Source of the DNA: Mesaphorura yosii
Lineage: Eukaryota; Arthropoda; Collembola; Poduromorpha; Tullbergiidae
Direction: 5' to 3'
Assembly: GCA_009869945.1 (NCBI GenBank)
Contig: WIXG01000005.1
Location: 604,161-668,160 of the forward strand
Length of the DNA stretch: 64,000 nt
In this document: one piece after another, positions 1 through 13,100 of the stretch
How positions within the stretch are numbered: position 1 is the first letter of the stretch
Layout: every line of letters begins with the position of its first letter
Notes under the pieces: generated by a model
What the model was told of the DNA's origin: nothing
What the model saw: the letters and a program-made list of their open reading frames with translations, nothing else
Databases searched by the model: none
Position numbers and translations under genes: made by a program

Positions 1-3000
1 GAATGTCAACTTCACTTTGGAGTCTCAATCACAATGTCAGGTGTTGTATTTACTCGGCGTGGCGTACCGTGGCGTACTTTAATGAAGTTCAGTTCTAATC
101 TCCTCACGTCGGGGATAAAGACTGATTTAATTTTAGAGTTACGTTATAGAGCAAAGATAAGGACCCGCACACTATCGGCGATTAACTGTCAACTGCACAG
201 GTAAAAGCGCAGGCAACAAACGCCGAGAGCTGTCAATTACGCGTGTGTTGTGTGGCTGAACGCTAACGCGACGCAATGTTCTCGTCTCAAACACAACTAC
301 TTGACTAAACCTTCGCGAGCTGCAGCAGTCTCACTAACAAGGTCCATCGAAACCTCAACTCAACTGCTCAACTGCTGCACGAGAGACTGTGGCGACTGGG
401 GAAAAAATCAACAACCCAGCGTAGCAAAGCAGTAATAATCATTCGAATACTAAATACTAATGCCTGACATTACTTCGGAACACGAACCATGCATTGCAAT
501 GCAAGGCAAGTTTAGGCAAGGGAGTGGAGCAGAGCTGCTTGACGGTGCTGGAATGCTTGTTTCGAATTTTACAATTTAACCATGTGAGTTTTTCCCTTTT
601 TTACTGGCTCCACTTGCCTAGGGGTTTTCTCTCATAACAATAAATCTTCATCCATTTCCATTCTATAATCATGCTGTTAATAAGGCTCTCTTTCTCTCTC
701 ATCTTCTCGCAGCTCGCAAACAAGGCACAGGCACGGCAACCCCAAGCCGCCAGGGTCCGAGCAAGACTTAAGAAAGGGAAGATTCTTTGCTATGCTAAAT
801 GCTCACTCTTTTGCGGCCGAAGATATTCTGTGCGTACGCGGAGCAGGAGACGGAAGGTAGAAAGGGTTGCAAGTGTCGGCCAGACCCAGAAAGTATCCGA
901 AACGTGTTAAGAGACTGTAGGCCTTTATTAGGCGGCGGGGGTTGTTCTCTCCATACGTATAATTTGGAGAGACCGAAGAAGGCAGTAGGCAACAAGGGAG
1001 AAACTCTTGGTGATTTACACACTGAGCGTGTGATGAGCCTTTATAAAGAGCTGGTGAGTGAGGGACCGAAACTCCGACAGAACAACCAACCTCTTTTTTG
1101 TACCTCACTGTGTCTTGACAATGCAGGCGGCTGGTAGGAGAGGAGTTGGGTTGTTTGCCTTGTAAAATGCGGTGTCTCTACGCTTTGTGCGCTGCGAGAT
1201 CGAGTTGGATGCGCCGAGCAGAGCACGCAGGCGAGGGGCGCAAAGGAGATTCTGGTTTGCAGAGAGAGAAAAGAACCACCCGCGACACAAAGTGCCGAAT
1301 CATCACTGGTTCAAGTGCCGGTTGTCACTTGGGCACAAGCCAATCCCGATCTCCGTCTTTCTCCCAGGCTCTGAAATGTGATAAAAGCGCAAAAGCAACA
1401 AAGACCGACAAGTGAATCCGGCTCGGTAGTGATTCTCATCGAGGCTCAGTCAGGCAGTCTCATTTCGGAAGGAAAGCCTACTCTCTGATTTTTCAACACG
1501 TTGGCCATCTGCACTGAATAATCTCAGGCTCGGATTCACTGGCAATGAACAAAGATCCTCCACTTAAAGCACGCATTAAATTCATGACTTTATTGGCCAT
1601 TTTGACATTTTCAGACTCTTGAAAACATGTTTATTGTCTTCGCATGGTATCCACGGTTAAAAACAAACAGCCAATTCCACTTTTCTAAACTTCCGCGATT
1701 GGACCACAGTTCCATGGTCAGACAAGCACGAGCAAATCATTAATTATAACTTCGACCCACTTTAACTCTAATTAAATTCAGTCAGGCGATCAGTGCATGG
1801 GCGCTGCAGAAAAAACAGCAGATTAAAACAACAGAATCGTTAAATCGCGTCACCAGCTGCCACCGACAATCAAACGAAGCGACAGACAGAATTTGTAGAG
1901 AAACAAAGCCATAAATTTCTATTATAAAAATGACCTCGTTGCCCATTTAATTAATTGAATTTGATCCGTCCCATATTTATTAATTTGGTTTATATTCTTG
2001 ATTTCCTGAATCTCAAATTCAAATTCGATGCTTGCAGTTATGCTTGCAGTGGTCATCGACCAGAAGACACTTAAAATAGTATGGCACCCTCATTTTTGAT
2101 TGACATTTTAGACAAACCGATTAGAACTAAAAATGCCCAGTCTGTGTTTATTTTGACCCATGCCAGCAAGCCAACCAGCATGAGACCTCAAAACGAGTCC
2201 AGCCAAATGACTGTCACCTGAAACAAGTGCACCTTCAGTCCTTAATTGCTTCAGACTAGACAGACGAGTGATTTTCATGAGAAATTGGATAATTCTGTCG
2301 TAAAAATACGCACTCACTCGCTGCAAAGCTTAAAATTCATGAACACATGGACGAAAAAATTACCTGCGCACCTAGGTTTGATTGATTTCCTTCTGAACAA
2401 CGCATGCTTTGAACAACCCCAGTAAGGAGCAAGGAACCGATACTGCTAAACTGTACAGTAAAAAACCTATTTTGAGTGAATAATTTTTTAAACAAACGGC
2501 TTACAGGCGACAGTCTTATTAAAATTCTCAAGCCAAGCCAGTCCGGTAGGAACGCGTTCATTGTTATAATTTGTGCCACTGCCATCATAAAATTCATCAT
2601 AAAGTTCGATCTGTAATAAATATCAGAATAGTAATTCTGCGATGACCGATTCGCATCTCCATTGTCTGAATCGCTAATGCGACAATCGTCTGAAGTGGGT
2701 CAAGCGATGCATTGGCATTTCTTCGGATGTCTGGTTTTTCAATGCCATCGCTTCAATCACAAGAGCGAATCATGGATTAATGCATGCGTACACTAATTAA
2801 TGGCGGAAATTAAGATTAAGGTACAAGTCAAATGAGTCGTCTGTTGGGAGTCGAAAGCTGCCATTGCTCAAGGTCTGTCCAATCTCGAAAACAACTAAAC
2901 AACAATTCGCCCGTGCTTCTGCACCGCGCCAAGTCCATGGCCAACTATTCATATTGGTTTTCTTCAAGGTCCCATCCGAGCCGAAGTGACTACACGCCAA

Positions 3001-5392
3001 ATGTGAACACTTTGCTCTTAATGGAAAGTAATGATCATAGATCAAAATTACATGAATGGGATGACAAGGGAATAATGAGTATTTTGGGCGGGTTGCGCTC
3101 ATCAAATGTAAACCCAGGAGCTGCCGTGCTTCTTAACACTCAACCAGAAATCACGGCAAACACCCAACGAAGTGGAGAATCTCTGCTCCAGAGTTCAGAC
3201 TCGCTTCTCTTCAATCTTGTAGTGTAGGCAAGAATGTCCGTTCTTCATTTCATAATTCATTCCAGAAATGAACACAACGAGAAGCGCAGTTGAAAAATTA
3301 GTCTGGAACTATTTTCTTAATTATCCAAAACGTGAGCTCCTCCTCGCTCTTGTTTAATGAAAAACTGAAATTAAACTCGAGTCAACAATAAGAAAGTATC
3401 TCATTCCAGTTTCGTGAGCCAACGAACAGCTTGCATGAACCTTAATTAATGATCCCGGCATCGCTCGCACTTCTTGCACGTAGCTCGATTAGGTTGTCAG
3501 TATGCTCTTAATAAGTCGAAATAAAAATGATCAGACTCTGTTCATATTCAAATATTCATTGCCAGATCTAAAATGGGAGTCTGAAACGTGGGTAGCTCGT
3601 AGCGACTGAGTAACGTGTATAAGGCTATGGTCCCGAAGGGCTTTTAAAATGCGAAATTCGTATTTGACTTAATTAGCATAAACAGAGATGCAATGAATTA
3701 CATAAGAAGCAAACACTAAAAATTTATGAAAAATGAGACGAGTGAGAAAATGCTTGAGAGAATATACTAGTTTCAATCTTATAAATGCTTGAAGCATAAT
3801 TAGATCACTTCCTGATTCTTGAAAGCATACGCTGTGACTAGACGTGATAAATCATAAAGCACTTGAACAAGTTTAAGAGCAGCTATCCTAACGTATGAAA
3901 TATTAATCTTATATTTAAGATCTTTGTTTAAGAGAAGCAATATAATTTTAGGCACTGGCTTTTACCTCTCTCTTTCCACGCCGTGCATTTTGTCTTTAAA
4001 AAGGGGCCTTCTGTATGAAAGTTACCAGATAGAGTTTCCATTGCATGATGCTTCCCTGCATTGTCAGAATCTCAGAATATGAATATTTTAGAGTTGTTCA
4101 ACTGGCATGTTGGCTCAAAGAATTTCCGCAAGCAAACTGGTTTCTGGAAGAACTTGCAGCTTTCCCCAAAATACATTACAACCTGCATTAACATTCTTGA
4201 ACTCAAACTCAACCATGCAATCCTGCAGAACTTACCTCATTCTGGAGTCATTTACTACATGCATTAATGCTCACTTAATTTTCGGTTGGTTGAAAAATTA
4301 TCTTAAATGTTGCATTCTTCATTGACTCATCTTCTCATTTTTTCTCGTTCCATCCTATTTCGGGTACTTTTGAGGTTTCTGTTCAATTTCTTAATTAGAA
4401 CCAATTGTGTTATTAGGATTTAAGTTGCATTGTTAAGAAATGAGCTCGTCGGCGCCTTTTATGACAATTGCGGTCGTTATTTGTTTTATATTTCATCCAA
4501 GTCGTTAACGAAGCAGTTGAATTCAATAACAAGCCCATAATTATTGACGTACGGCAGCCACACAGCCAGTATACAGGGTTTTCTGCCAGATTTTCCCCAT
4601 AAAGATGCACGCAACTAGAACCTGCACATGCACAAGGAACAATAAGAGCTTTGAAATTCATTTTCGGTTCCTTTCATGTTCAGGGCTGCTTAAATAGTCT
4701 CTGATGGCCATTGTTTCTCATACTGCAAATTTGTGAGAATTGTTCAACTTTTTGGAAATGGCCTGAAAACGAACGTTTACGATTTTAAATTTCATGGACA
4801 CGTTCCTATCTCGTTTCTATTCACGGAAATGTGAATTCACAAATATATTTTGCATAGAACGCCGAGCCCGGTCCGAAGGAGAGATTTGACCACGCTCAAA
4901 GGAATGGCTTGGCAAACCAAATGTCAAAACGGATTTTTGCATGACTGGCTTGCTAGCTTAATAGTTAGCTATTTATGCAAACGGTCCGCGTTACACTTGA
5001 CCTAATAAACATCATTACCTTGTTCAAGTTAATGAACTTTTCTTAAAGTCACGGCGATTCTGCCAGCTTTAATGAGATTAGTATACTCTCTGCTGCTGCA
5101 TTGAATTTCTGACATCCATGCCCAGCGAAGGTAGCAATGCTGTAGCATAGTCAGAACTACACGAAAGGAAAAGACTAGACTATTCAGCCCCAGTCTGCTG
5201 GACTCATGAATTTAACTGCGCTCATTGACCATTGGCTCATAACCAAGTAAGCTCACGTTGACAACTTGACATATGGGTCAATTTGTCAAATGCGAAAAAT
5301 AAATGAAGCATGGTTCTGGTTCATGAGAAGATAACCTCCACAATATTTGCAAACTAGACTTCTCTCTGTCCGTCCGCAGGAAATGTTACTAC
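1..5392. other. Intergenic region, no confident gene
   Basis: Several open frames of 60-130 codons occur here on both strands. They overlap one another in different frames, have no recognisable domains and no supporting splice sites, so I treat them as chance. The stretch at about 700-1400 is richer in GC than its surroundings and carries one plausible acceptor/donor pair, listed separately. The rest is AT-rich with scattered homopolymer runs. Confidence 0.6.
713..1053 (+). other. Possible spliced, probably noncoding exon
   Basis: A long pyrimidine tract (672-710) ends in CAG/CTCGC, a good 3' splice site. At 1051-1059 the sequence CTG/GTGAGTG is a near-perfect 5' splice site. Another GTGAGT donor lies at 584, which would leave a 128-nt intron before this exon. 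No reading frame is open across the whole exon; the longest starts at an ATG near 799 directly after an in-frame stop. It could be a 5'-UTR exon or part of a long noncoding RNA. It could also be chance, because no partner exon downstream can be identified. Confidence 0.22.
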
Positions 5393-5399
5393 TCAGTCT
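5393..5399 (+). promoter_or_regulatory. Candidate initiator (TCAGTCT)
   Basis: The sequence matches the arthropod initiator TCAGTY and lies 29 nt before the ATG of the intronless gene at 5424. No TATA box is visible about 30 nt upstream. If used, it would give a very short 5' UTR. Confidence 0.35.
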
Positions 5400-5423
5400 C
5401 TTTCTTCGCGTGGTGATAATACA

Positions 5424-7220
5424 ATGGCACGAATTAACAGCACTCATTTCTATTGCAAGTTGTTGACACTTATTTTGACAGCTGGTCAACTCGGCCATTG
5501 TGATCTGGAATCCGATTCTGCAGAAATAACCGCCGCTTCAACCATTACCACTGAGTCGCCACTGCTAAGAACGTTGCAATCTGGATTCGAGAGCCTGCAG
5601 GAACGAATCAGAACAGACTTGAACGACAAATTCTCCTTGATAAGTTCTCATCTGGACGAAACCAGCCGCAAAGTTGGGAAAACGTTGTCAATCTTTGAGC
5701 AAGAATGGAATGCCAAGACAGAACGTTTGAATCAACTGGTGAGTCGGCAGCAAAACGTTGAAAGTGTTGTGATGAGATTGTCAAGAATAGTGCAGGATCT
5801 TGTCAGTGGTCAGAGCATGATAGAACAGAAATTAGCGCAAGACCGCCAGCAGCAAGTGACTGTGGTTACTCCCGTTACGCCTCGCTTGCAGCTAGAAGTG
5901 GACACAGAAAGAAGAGAGGAAGATGAGGATGAGGATGAAGACGAAGATGCATACAGCTTCGTCGTGAACTCGACCTCGTACGAATTGCGCGGTACGAGAT
6001 CGAATTACCGTCGGATAAAAAGAATTGCACCCGAAGACCAGCACAAATTGCTGTTAATCGAGTTAAAGTACGTTGAAGTTGTTCCACACATGCTGCTTGA
6101 GTCATTGCAGAATTGCACCAGCCTGAAAGTTCTGAAAATGATCCACGTGAAGCTCACTGGTGACTTCAACGATCGAGTCGTGCTTCCAAACTTGGAAAAG
6201 TTTGTGCTGCATCAAGACGACATTTTTCAATTCTCAAACCAGTTCATCTTTACAAAATGGGCTGAAATTGACGACTATCTGCAAGGCTTCGATAAGATTG
6301 CGTTTAAATCTCGCTTGTTTTTTGACAAAAATGGGAGCAGGAGCTGGCAGGTTGAAGAAGTGTCCGAGCTTAACACTGACGTCGATTTAACGATCGATGG
6401 CATGAAACTGTTTGAAATTGAACATGCAACGGGAGAAGTGAATACGATGCTAAAATTCGGGAATGACATTGTGAGAAATCTAGGCGAGGAAAGTGACTTT
6501 GCGTTGAGAAGGCTCAGTGTGAGTTCCTGGAGACATAACATTGATTCCTTTCCAGCGACCATCACGCATCTGAACTTTAATTACGTGCTGCACAGCAATG
6601 AGACAGAATTTAAAGGAAAACTGTCAAAGTTCAAATCTCTGGAGTCATTGAACATGTTCATCGGAAATCGGGGAGAGCAATCCTTGGCGCCATTTCCGTC
6701 GTCGCTTCGCAATCTTACCATCCGCTACACCGATTTGACGTACAGCCCAGTCAATTACCCGAAGAAGTTGGACCTGGATTTTCTGTACTTTCATTTCTGT
6801 CGAATGAGCCCGGAATTCGTTGAGAATTTTCCGGACCTCTTCAACGGTAACCACACTGCCGTTGCATTTCGACGAAACGACAATTCCATGGTCAACCATT
6901 TGGCCCATAAACTGCTTCAGAATGCCCTCAAGACTCAAACGACCTGGATCTTTATGCGCAATTTCCCAAGGGGTGTTTCTGCTCCCTTGCTGCACGGCAC
7001 CGACATGAGGACATTAACTGCGTACAGAGAAGTGGAAGAATTTCTACGCACCGCCGGTGTGCCCACTACCACGGAGAATTTCCTGCTGCAGAAGCAAGTT
7101 GGAGGAGCATGGCAGGGAAGACAATTGTCCACTGATGAAATCATGTTTCTCACATACCAGTTAGCTGGCACAAATAAGTTTGTAACATTCAACACGTTCA
7201 AGAGATTAATTGACAATTAG
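5424..7220 (+). CDS. Secreted coiled-coil / leucine-rich protein, intronless
   Basis: One uninterrupted frame of 598 codons. The N-terminus has a hydrophobic core (about residues 11-22) after a basic start and fits a signal peptide cleaved near residue 26. Residues 45-145 are rich in Leu, Glu, Gln and Lys, lack prolines, and look like a long coiled coil. An acidic Glu/Asp run follows at about 163-175. The sequence RIKR at 197-200 fits a furin-type R-X-K-R site. The remaining 400 residues have irregular leucine-rich spacing (LKVLKMIHVKL, LESLNMFIG, LRNLTIRY), suggesting divergent leucine-rich repeats. Asn-X-Ser/Thr sequons are present, for example NST at 182 and NCT at 230. No transmembrane segment is seen after the signal. 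I do not recognise the family. Extracellular location is inferred; a role in adhesion or ligand binding is only a guess. The ATG at 5424 is preferred because it gives the signal peptide. The absence of introns contrasts with the neighbouring genes and may reflect a retrocopy or a lineage-specific expanded family. Confidence 0.85.
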   Translation: MARINSTHFYCKLLTLILTAGQLGHCDLESDSAEITAASTITTESPLLRTLQSGFESLQERIRTDLNDKFSLISSHLDETSRKVGKTLSIFEQEWNAKTERLNQLVSRQQNVESVVMRLSRIVQDLVSGQSMIEQKLAQDRQQQVTVVTPVTPRLQLEVDTERREEDEDEDEDEDAYSFVVNSTSYELRGTRSNYRRIKRIAPEDQHKLLLIELKYVEVVPHMLLESLQNCTSLKVLKMIHVKLTGDFNDRVVLPNLEKFVLHQDDIFQFSNQFIFTKWAEIDDYLQGFDKIAFKSRLFFDKNGSRSWQVEEVSELNTDVDLTIDGMKLFEIEHATGEVNTMLKFGNDIVRNLGEESDFALRRLSVSSWRHNIDSFPATITHLNFNYVLHSNETEFKGKLSKFKSLESLNMFIGNRGEQSLAPFPSSLRNLTIRYTDLTYSPVNYPKKLDLDFLYFHFCRMSPEFVENFPDLFNGNHTAVAFRRNDNSMVNHLAHKLLQNALKTQTTWIFMRNFPRGVSAPLLHGTDMRTLTAYREVEEFLRTAGVPTTTENFLLQKQVGGAWQGRQLSTDEIMFLTYQLAGTNKFVTFNTFKRLIDN

Positions 7221-8220
7221 CTATCAAGTTCTAAAATTTAGAGTAGAGTCAGTAAAGTACAAAAGCCTCGATCTGAATACAGTCAGCAAGGTGGATAATT
7301 TTATTCAGATGCATGATAGCTGCTCACTGCTCATTACACAATACCAAGTTGTAAGGTAAAATGTATACGGAGAGTCTAGTCTAGTCTAGGTAAGAAGGTA
7401 GGTTACAATATCGTCTGTTCCATAAACCTTTAGTCAGACACTTATTAACCGCCTTAAATCCGAATTACGTAATCAAGAAATCAAGGGCGAACTATCGTGT
7501 GACAACGCATAATTCCTTGAAACCTAATCAATTCACATGGTGTAAGACTTTAACATTTAACTACAGGATAAGGATGGTTAGAGCCAATGGTGTCAATTTA
7601 CTTTACAAACTTGACCCGTACATCTTAGTAATATCCAGTTAAGCATGGTTAAGAAAATAGAACAATAGAATAGAACCTCATCGTGTTTTCCTGTTTCAAG
7701 AAAATAGTCACTATTGCAGAATTATTAGAATTTTCAGTTATCCGATTGGTCACCTGTTAAAATCTGGTAGCACAATTTGTCTGCTCTAAGGTACAATTCA
7801 TCACTGTTGACTGTCACTAGGACCTTAGGACTCCAATTCACATAGAAAAATATAAGTACGATAATTTTTTGATTGTCTTGATGCAAAGATCAAAGATGTC
7901 TGCAAAATAATAAGAGATACGGAATGAATCAGCACAGCGAAATACTTCCACAGGAATTTATCAGAGGGCATTAAACAGGCAAAACATTTACAAATTATTT
8001 TCTAACTACGAGACAATAGAAGGAAAGGAATGTACATTGTTTGCTTGCTTATCCGCTAACAATCATTTCCCATTAGTCCAACAGGATTCACTTACTAATT
8101 ACTACGTTATCAGCTATGGTAAATAAACAGTAATACGCATGAGGTAAATTTGAAGCACGAATGTTGAAGGTGTTTTTTTTACGAAGTCTTGCACGAGTGG
8201 TTGCTTGTCATGTTGATCAT
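7221..8220. other. Intergenic spacer between convergent genes
   Basis: This spacer lies between two convergent genes, so it holds both 3' UTRs. No open frame or structured RNA is visible. A short (TAGTC)n run, about three units, sits near 7374-7389. No canonical AATAAA lies close to the stop codon at 7220. A TTTATT (AATAAA on the minus strand) lies near 7300. Confidence 0.6.
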
Positions 8221-10191
8221 TTAGTTTGCTGTTGTTTCAGTCTGCTTGGGGTTGTTGTAAATAAAGCTTTCAGCAGCACCACCGCGTCCGTACCCTGCAA
8301 ATAGCAAACACAATGATTAACTCAATAGGTAATTACCGCTGGCAATTGTTGCACTGTTGCTGTTGGGTCAACTTCGGCTGCGACAACACATTGCATTTTC
8401 TGGTGACAAATCTGCCACACCGTCACACCGTCACTTCTCAATAATTTCTAGCTACAGTGTTTACTTTATGATAAGCGTGCGTTGTGCGTTCGCGGTCGTT
8501 CACATTACGCGTTACGCCCAGATCGGTTACTGATAAAGCTAATGTATGGACTGTTACTGTCTTCTAGTACGTATTTATCTCAAATGATTCATCCATTTAT
8601 CACGGTAAGGCATACAATCGACACGCAGCATTGACACTACTCATCTGACTGATATCATTTCATCGTGTGTTATTAACTCAAAGCATGGAACCGAATCGAT
8701 TATTCGATCAGATCAAAATTCTGCAGTCGTCTTGTTTTTACTTCATGAGCAATCTGGGCGAGCGAGTACTTCTTAATATTCATCTACTGATTCACGTAAA
8801 TTTAATTACCTGCCGGGCCGAAGAGAGTAGCATAGCATGGTTTGTGGCAGTATGGTTTGCCCTCATGTTCAGCATGACCTAAATTGACAAGAGAGTTTAA
8901 AAGTTCGTGCATCACTTATTTGGCGCGGCTTTGCGGGTAATCTTACCTCCTGGAGTCAGGACTTTGTTACAGCGCTCACATTTTAGGCATGACGAATGCC
9001 AGTCCTTGCCCAATGATGATTTGCGCTCCGCTGAAATATAAACAAGCATAAGTTTAAAGCTGCGGCCTCAAAAAGGTTAGATCTCGGTTACAAAGTAATT
9101 AAAGTAAGTCCCGTATTGTCTTCATTCTGTCTTACGCCTAAAGCCTCGAGCGCTTGCACAGATTTGGTTGAAAGGCGACCATAAACAGTGACATAAAATC
9201 GAAGCGGATGGAAATCATGATAATTTAATATTAGTGATTCAAATAACTGTGCACCAACCAATTTTGTGATTGTGATACCATGTTTGAATTTTGAACTCCA
9301 ATTGCAGTCATGAACTCTGCTGAAGTTGACCTTGCTTTGCTTTGACTGTCTTTCTAACACGTCTGGCCTTATTGTCTTACTATCTCATTTCACTCACACC
9401 CACTCTAATTGCTAAACATCATTACACGTCGCCGTCGCCAATATGTAACATCATATCACGCTAATACTTATGAAGCAATTATTTCTTCAAACTGACCTAG
9501 TTGTTCCTTTCCTTTGTATTCATAATTATGCATTGCGTCACCGGTATTAGCAATTACTTTTCAATTCAACTCTGAGTCGAAAATGAAACGTGTCAAGTGT
9601 GTGATTCTAATTTGATTAGCAGCATTTCTCAATCTGATGCATAAAAATCTGAAGTACTTGTGCAATTGAAGTTCATTCCCATCATGAAATTAGCACACGC
9701 CTCCTATTCATCAAAAAAGTAGTATCAGTCTCAAGATGCTTTAAAATGCTCCAAATGTTTGGTATACAGGTTTAGTTGATTTAAGTAGCACAGTAGCACT
9801 AACCAAGCAATAGCAAAATGTGCTAAAATGATAACTCGGCATTTAACTCCAATTTGTTAACACGAAAACGCTTCCTTTCAACCTGTGGTCATAAGTATCA
9901 ATTTGACAACTCTCAAGTTGTCAACATCTCATATAACAAACACAAATGCTGATTTCTTCCTTCTTTCAACTTGTAAAACCTGCTGCCAAACAGTAAAGGA
10001 GAATTGACTTCCTACAGACGACGTGTTCAATAGAATGAATGATGATGTTTTCAATGCAAATTAGTTGGCGACTTTCTTCGTTTGGCTACTGTCGGTAGGT
10101 TCAATGAAATGGAAGCGCAAAACTATAAAGGTTGGAAAAGTTAAAGCTTACCAAAATAAACTGGCTTCTCGCACTTGGGACAGTTTGGCAT
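8221..10191 (-). CDS. CRIP1: Cysteine-rich intestinal protein-like single LIM-domain protein
   Basis: Four exons join in frame: 10191-10152, 9030-8947, 8878-8810 and 8294-8221 (267 nt, 88 residues). The introns are 1121, 68 and 515 nt, all GT-AG. The product is one LIM zinc-binding domain with all eight ligands: C4, C7, H25, C28, C31, C34, C52 and C56, in the canonical C-X2-C-X17-H-X2-C-X2-C-X2-C-X17-C-X3-C spacing. Segments such as [19 protein letters not shown] and the Gly-rich GYGRGG tail are typical of the CRIP family. Vertebrate CRIP1 has 77 residues; this protein carries about 11 more at the C-terminus ([13 protein letters not shown]). LIM domains bind proteins, often cytoskeletal or transcriptional, and CRIP proteins act in cytoplasm and nucleus as adaptors. 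The start is fixed because the first two zinc ligands follow it directly. Upstream untranslated exons were not identified. The splice-built protein is a clear family member. Assigning CRIP1 rather than a CRIP paralogue rests on similarity by eye. Confidence 0.95.
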
Positions 10192-13100
10192 TTTGATCAG
10201 GTTTGTCCAATGTTTACGAATATCCACAGATGATGAATTTGAATTCCAAAAACTCGCGTTTAACTCTGGAATCAAACATCACGTAATTAAAAGTAACTCA
10301 CAGAAAACAATCGAATCGAAACTGGAATAATTGGCTCTCATCAACAGCCCAGTAAACAACAACATGTAGAGACGCTAAAGTGCACAATCGTGTTAGAATG
10401 GGCAGAGTTTTCAAGGTTATCATGCGATTCGAGAAACAAGCAACAGGAGGATGACTCATCCGTCGGAAGATGAGGCTAGAAATAGAGCACGAGCACATCT
10501 TGGAACTGGAAAATCAATACATGACCGAGTTGCAATTTCGCGAAACAGTAAGCAAAGGAAGGAGCAGAAGGCTGGAGAAGAAGGAACTGCGCCTTTCTGC
10601 AGGTTGCACTCACATCAGCTGGATGCTGGATAGATGAGCACCAAAGCAAAATGAAACGCCAATAAGGTAGCGTGTTAAAGTATAAGTAAATTAACTTACA
10701 TTGATGTCTTTGTTGCCAGCAGAAGTTAGCGAGACCGGTCCAAGTTTGTCAAAATACCACACACCGGAATAGAAACTGGAATCACTGGAATGACAAGAAA
10801 CGGAATGCGTTACGATCTTCACTGGCCAACGGAAAATTTTCAACTGAATACTTCTTTTGTCAGCGGCAAGAGAGAAAGAGCCCGAAGAGCGCTTACGTGC
10901 GTGCGTGTACAACGGATGAGGATAAAGCGTGTGCATGGATCCAATACGAATACGAATGCGAAAGCACATGCACGTTGATTGTGGAAATGTACATCCTACG
11001 TTCATTTAGCAACTTCGCCCCGTCTGTGCAAGAGATTACGAACTTGTACTCACTCATGATTAGGGCATTATTATGGTAATAAACGTACAAGACTATTAAA
11101 AATTAAATACATGAGCATGAATAGGCATAAAATTCTTCAGATTAGTTGTCTTGTATTGTACCACCAAAAGGAAACTCAGACAGTGCGCCAGAATGAAAGA
11201 ACTCGTTTTTGGCATTTTTGATTTCTGCTCAAAGGTTTCAGGCCTTCAAGACGCGTGAAACTGAAAACTACAAATTCCACATCGAAAATATAAAATAACA
11301 TGAGACATGAGTTCATTATGAATTATGACATTTTGATTGGCTTTGCTTTGTTGTGCAATTTACATGCTTAATGTGCTCGCATTCTTGTGATTCTTGTGTT
11401 TGTGAGCATCAGAAAGCCAAGCCAAAGTCAAACCACATACGCAGCCTATTATCCTATCGCAAGCTCAAAAATTTCACTTGGAAATTAATTCAAGCTCAAG
11501 GAGAGAGAAGGAGTGATGGACAAGCATTAAATTAGTAATCGCTGAATGTTGAGGGCACACGCTCGACGTTCACATGCGGCGAGCTCGTAAGTGAAATGAT
11601 TTTATAACTTAGCAAGATTCAGGCTTAATGAAATGATGCTTAAACATGTCATAACAAAGCCGTCATCGTAAATTGGCGTGATGTGAACATGTATAAAAGA
11701 GAAATTAGCATCCAATTCTAAACCCATCGCTGAAAAATTGCTTAGAAGCTTGTGGAATATTCTGCCAGTATTCGTATAGAAATTGAAAAGGAATTTAAAC
11801 AGATGTTTGCGGTTTCTCGCATCTTGCATGTTTATTGTTTTCGTACCTTCAGATTCACAAACGCAATTCACACTTCAAATAAATTCCGCTTTGCAATTTG
11901 CTCCTGTGAGGAAAATTTGCGTCATATCACACATATGAACGTTATTACGAGCACGAACACGAGTAGTCGGGCCATTAATTGAAAGCTATAAATCTTTATC
12001 AGGCGGACGGAGTGCTGAAACAGACTTTGATTTTAATTTCTGATCATTTTTCACTTGCGTATGAGACCAGCATTCCACTTGGCTAACTGCGAGCCAAGAA
12101 TTTCTGTTTTCGTTTTCATGCTTTTCCTTCCTTGAATACAAGACTACGCAGATGAATTGTGGAGCAATGCTACAGAAAAAAGTGTTTATAGGTTAGGACG
12201 CTGGACCTTTGGATAATGTTCAATTAAGCACACATCGAAAATCGAACTTTATTGAGTACAAGGCTTTTGGCTTGTCCATGGGCTCGGAATCGACGGTCGA
12301 GAATCTTCGACTTTCGACCGGTCTCCTCTTTCGATGCCCACTTGAGTTCTTGGTCTTCGTTTTCGTATTCGTAAGAAACCCTACATGTTAATTTAGCCAA
12401 GCATGTTTAATGTACACATGACATAATAACAAACAAAGCACTTCAAAGTACTTGGAACAGATTTTCAAGGTTCTTATTACATTCATTGCATGTGCATGGC
12501 CAAACTTCCATCAGAAAGTGAATCACCATCACCAACATCCTTTCATCAGCCCTGTGGCACATAAATTACTGCATTAAGCGTTATTTGAGTTGGTTCTTGT
12601 AGCGTCGCCGTCACGAAGAACAACAAAATGAATCCCATCAACGCAAACTCGAGACACGTACTAAAATCATGCTGGTCGTAATGATATGTGAAATGGGTCT
12701 CCAGCACAATGAAATACATAGGCAATACAAGCAAGCAACTATTTTTGGAAGGAAACATGAGATCATGATCTAAGCAGAACCGGCACAAAAAAGCAGGCTC
12801 CCACGAAGTGAAATTCACGACTGGTAAATGATTGTACAATGCAAGTGCAAATCAAGTCACATTTCTTAGCACAGTCCCAGTTTCGAGGATGGAATCATTT
12901 CAATGTGCCTCAGTGATTGTGAAAATGATTACTTTTCCATGTTGCACGATAATTCAACTCGTGTGTAAGCCACTCACGCCTCAATCATACATCACACATG
13001 AACTTCATTGCAGTTGGTTAATCGCAGAAAGAAGATGCATGCCACAGTTTCAGATTCTTCGTTTCTTGTGTTCTGACTCTGACTGAACAGAACAGCGATT

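Noticed and set aside
2797-3227. Overlapping open frames on both strands (102 and 131 codons)
   Set aside because: Mutually shadowing frames without signal peptide, domain or splice support.
10470-10637. 55-codon charged frame (MRLEIEHEHILELE...) with a GTAAGC inside it
   Set aside because: The helix-like sequence is attractive, but an in-frame stop lies just upstream, no acceptor or partner exon is evident, and two other frames are open over the same stretch.
10719-11079. 120-codon plus-strand frame following a possible CAG acceptor
   Set aside because: The minus strand is also open for 104 codons here, the product has no recognisable motif, and the acceptor lacks a pyrimidine tract.
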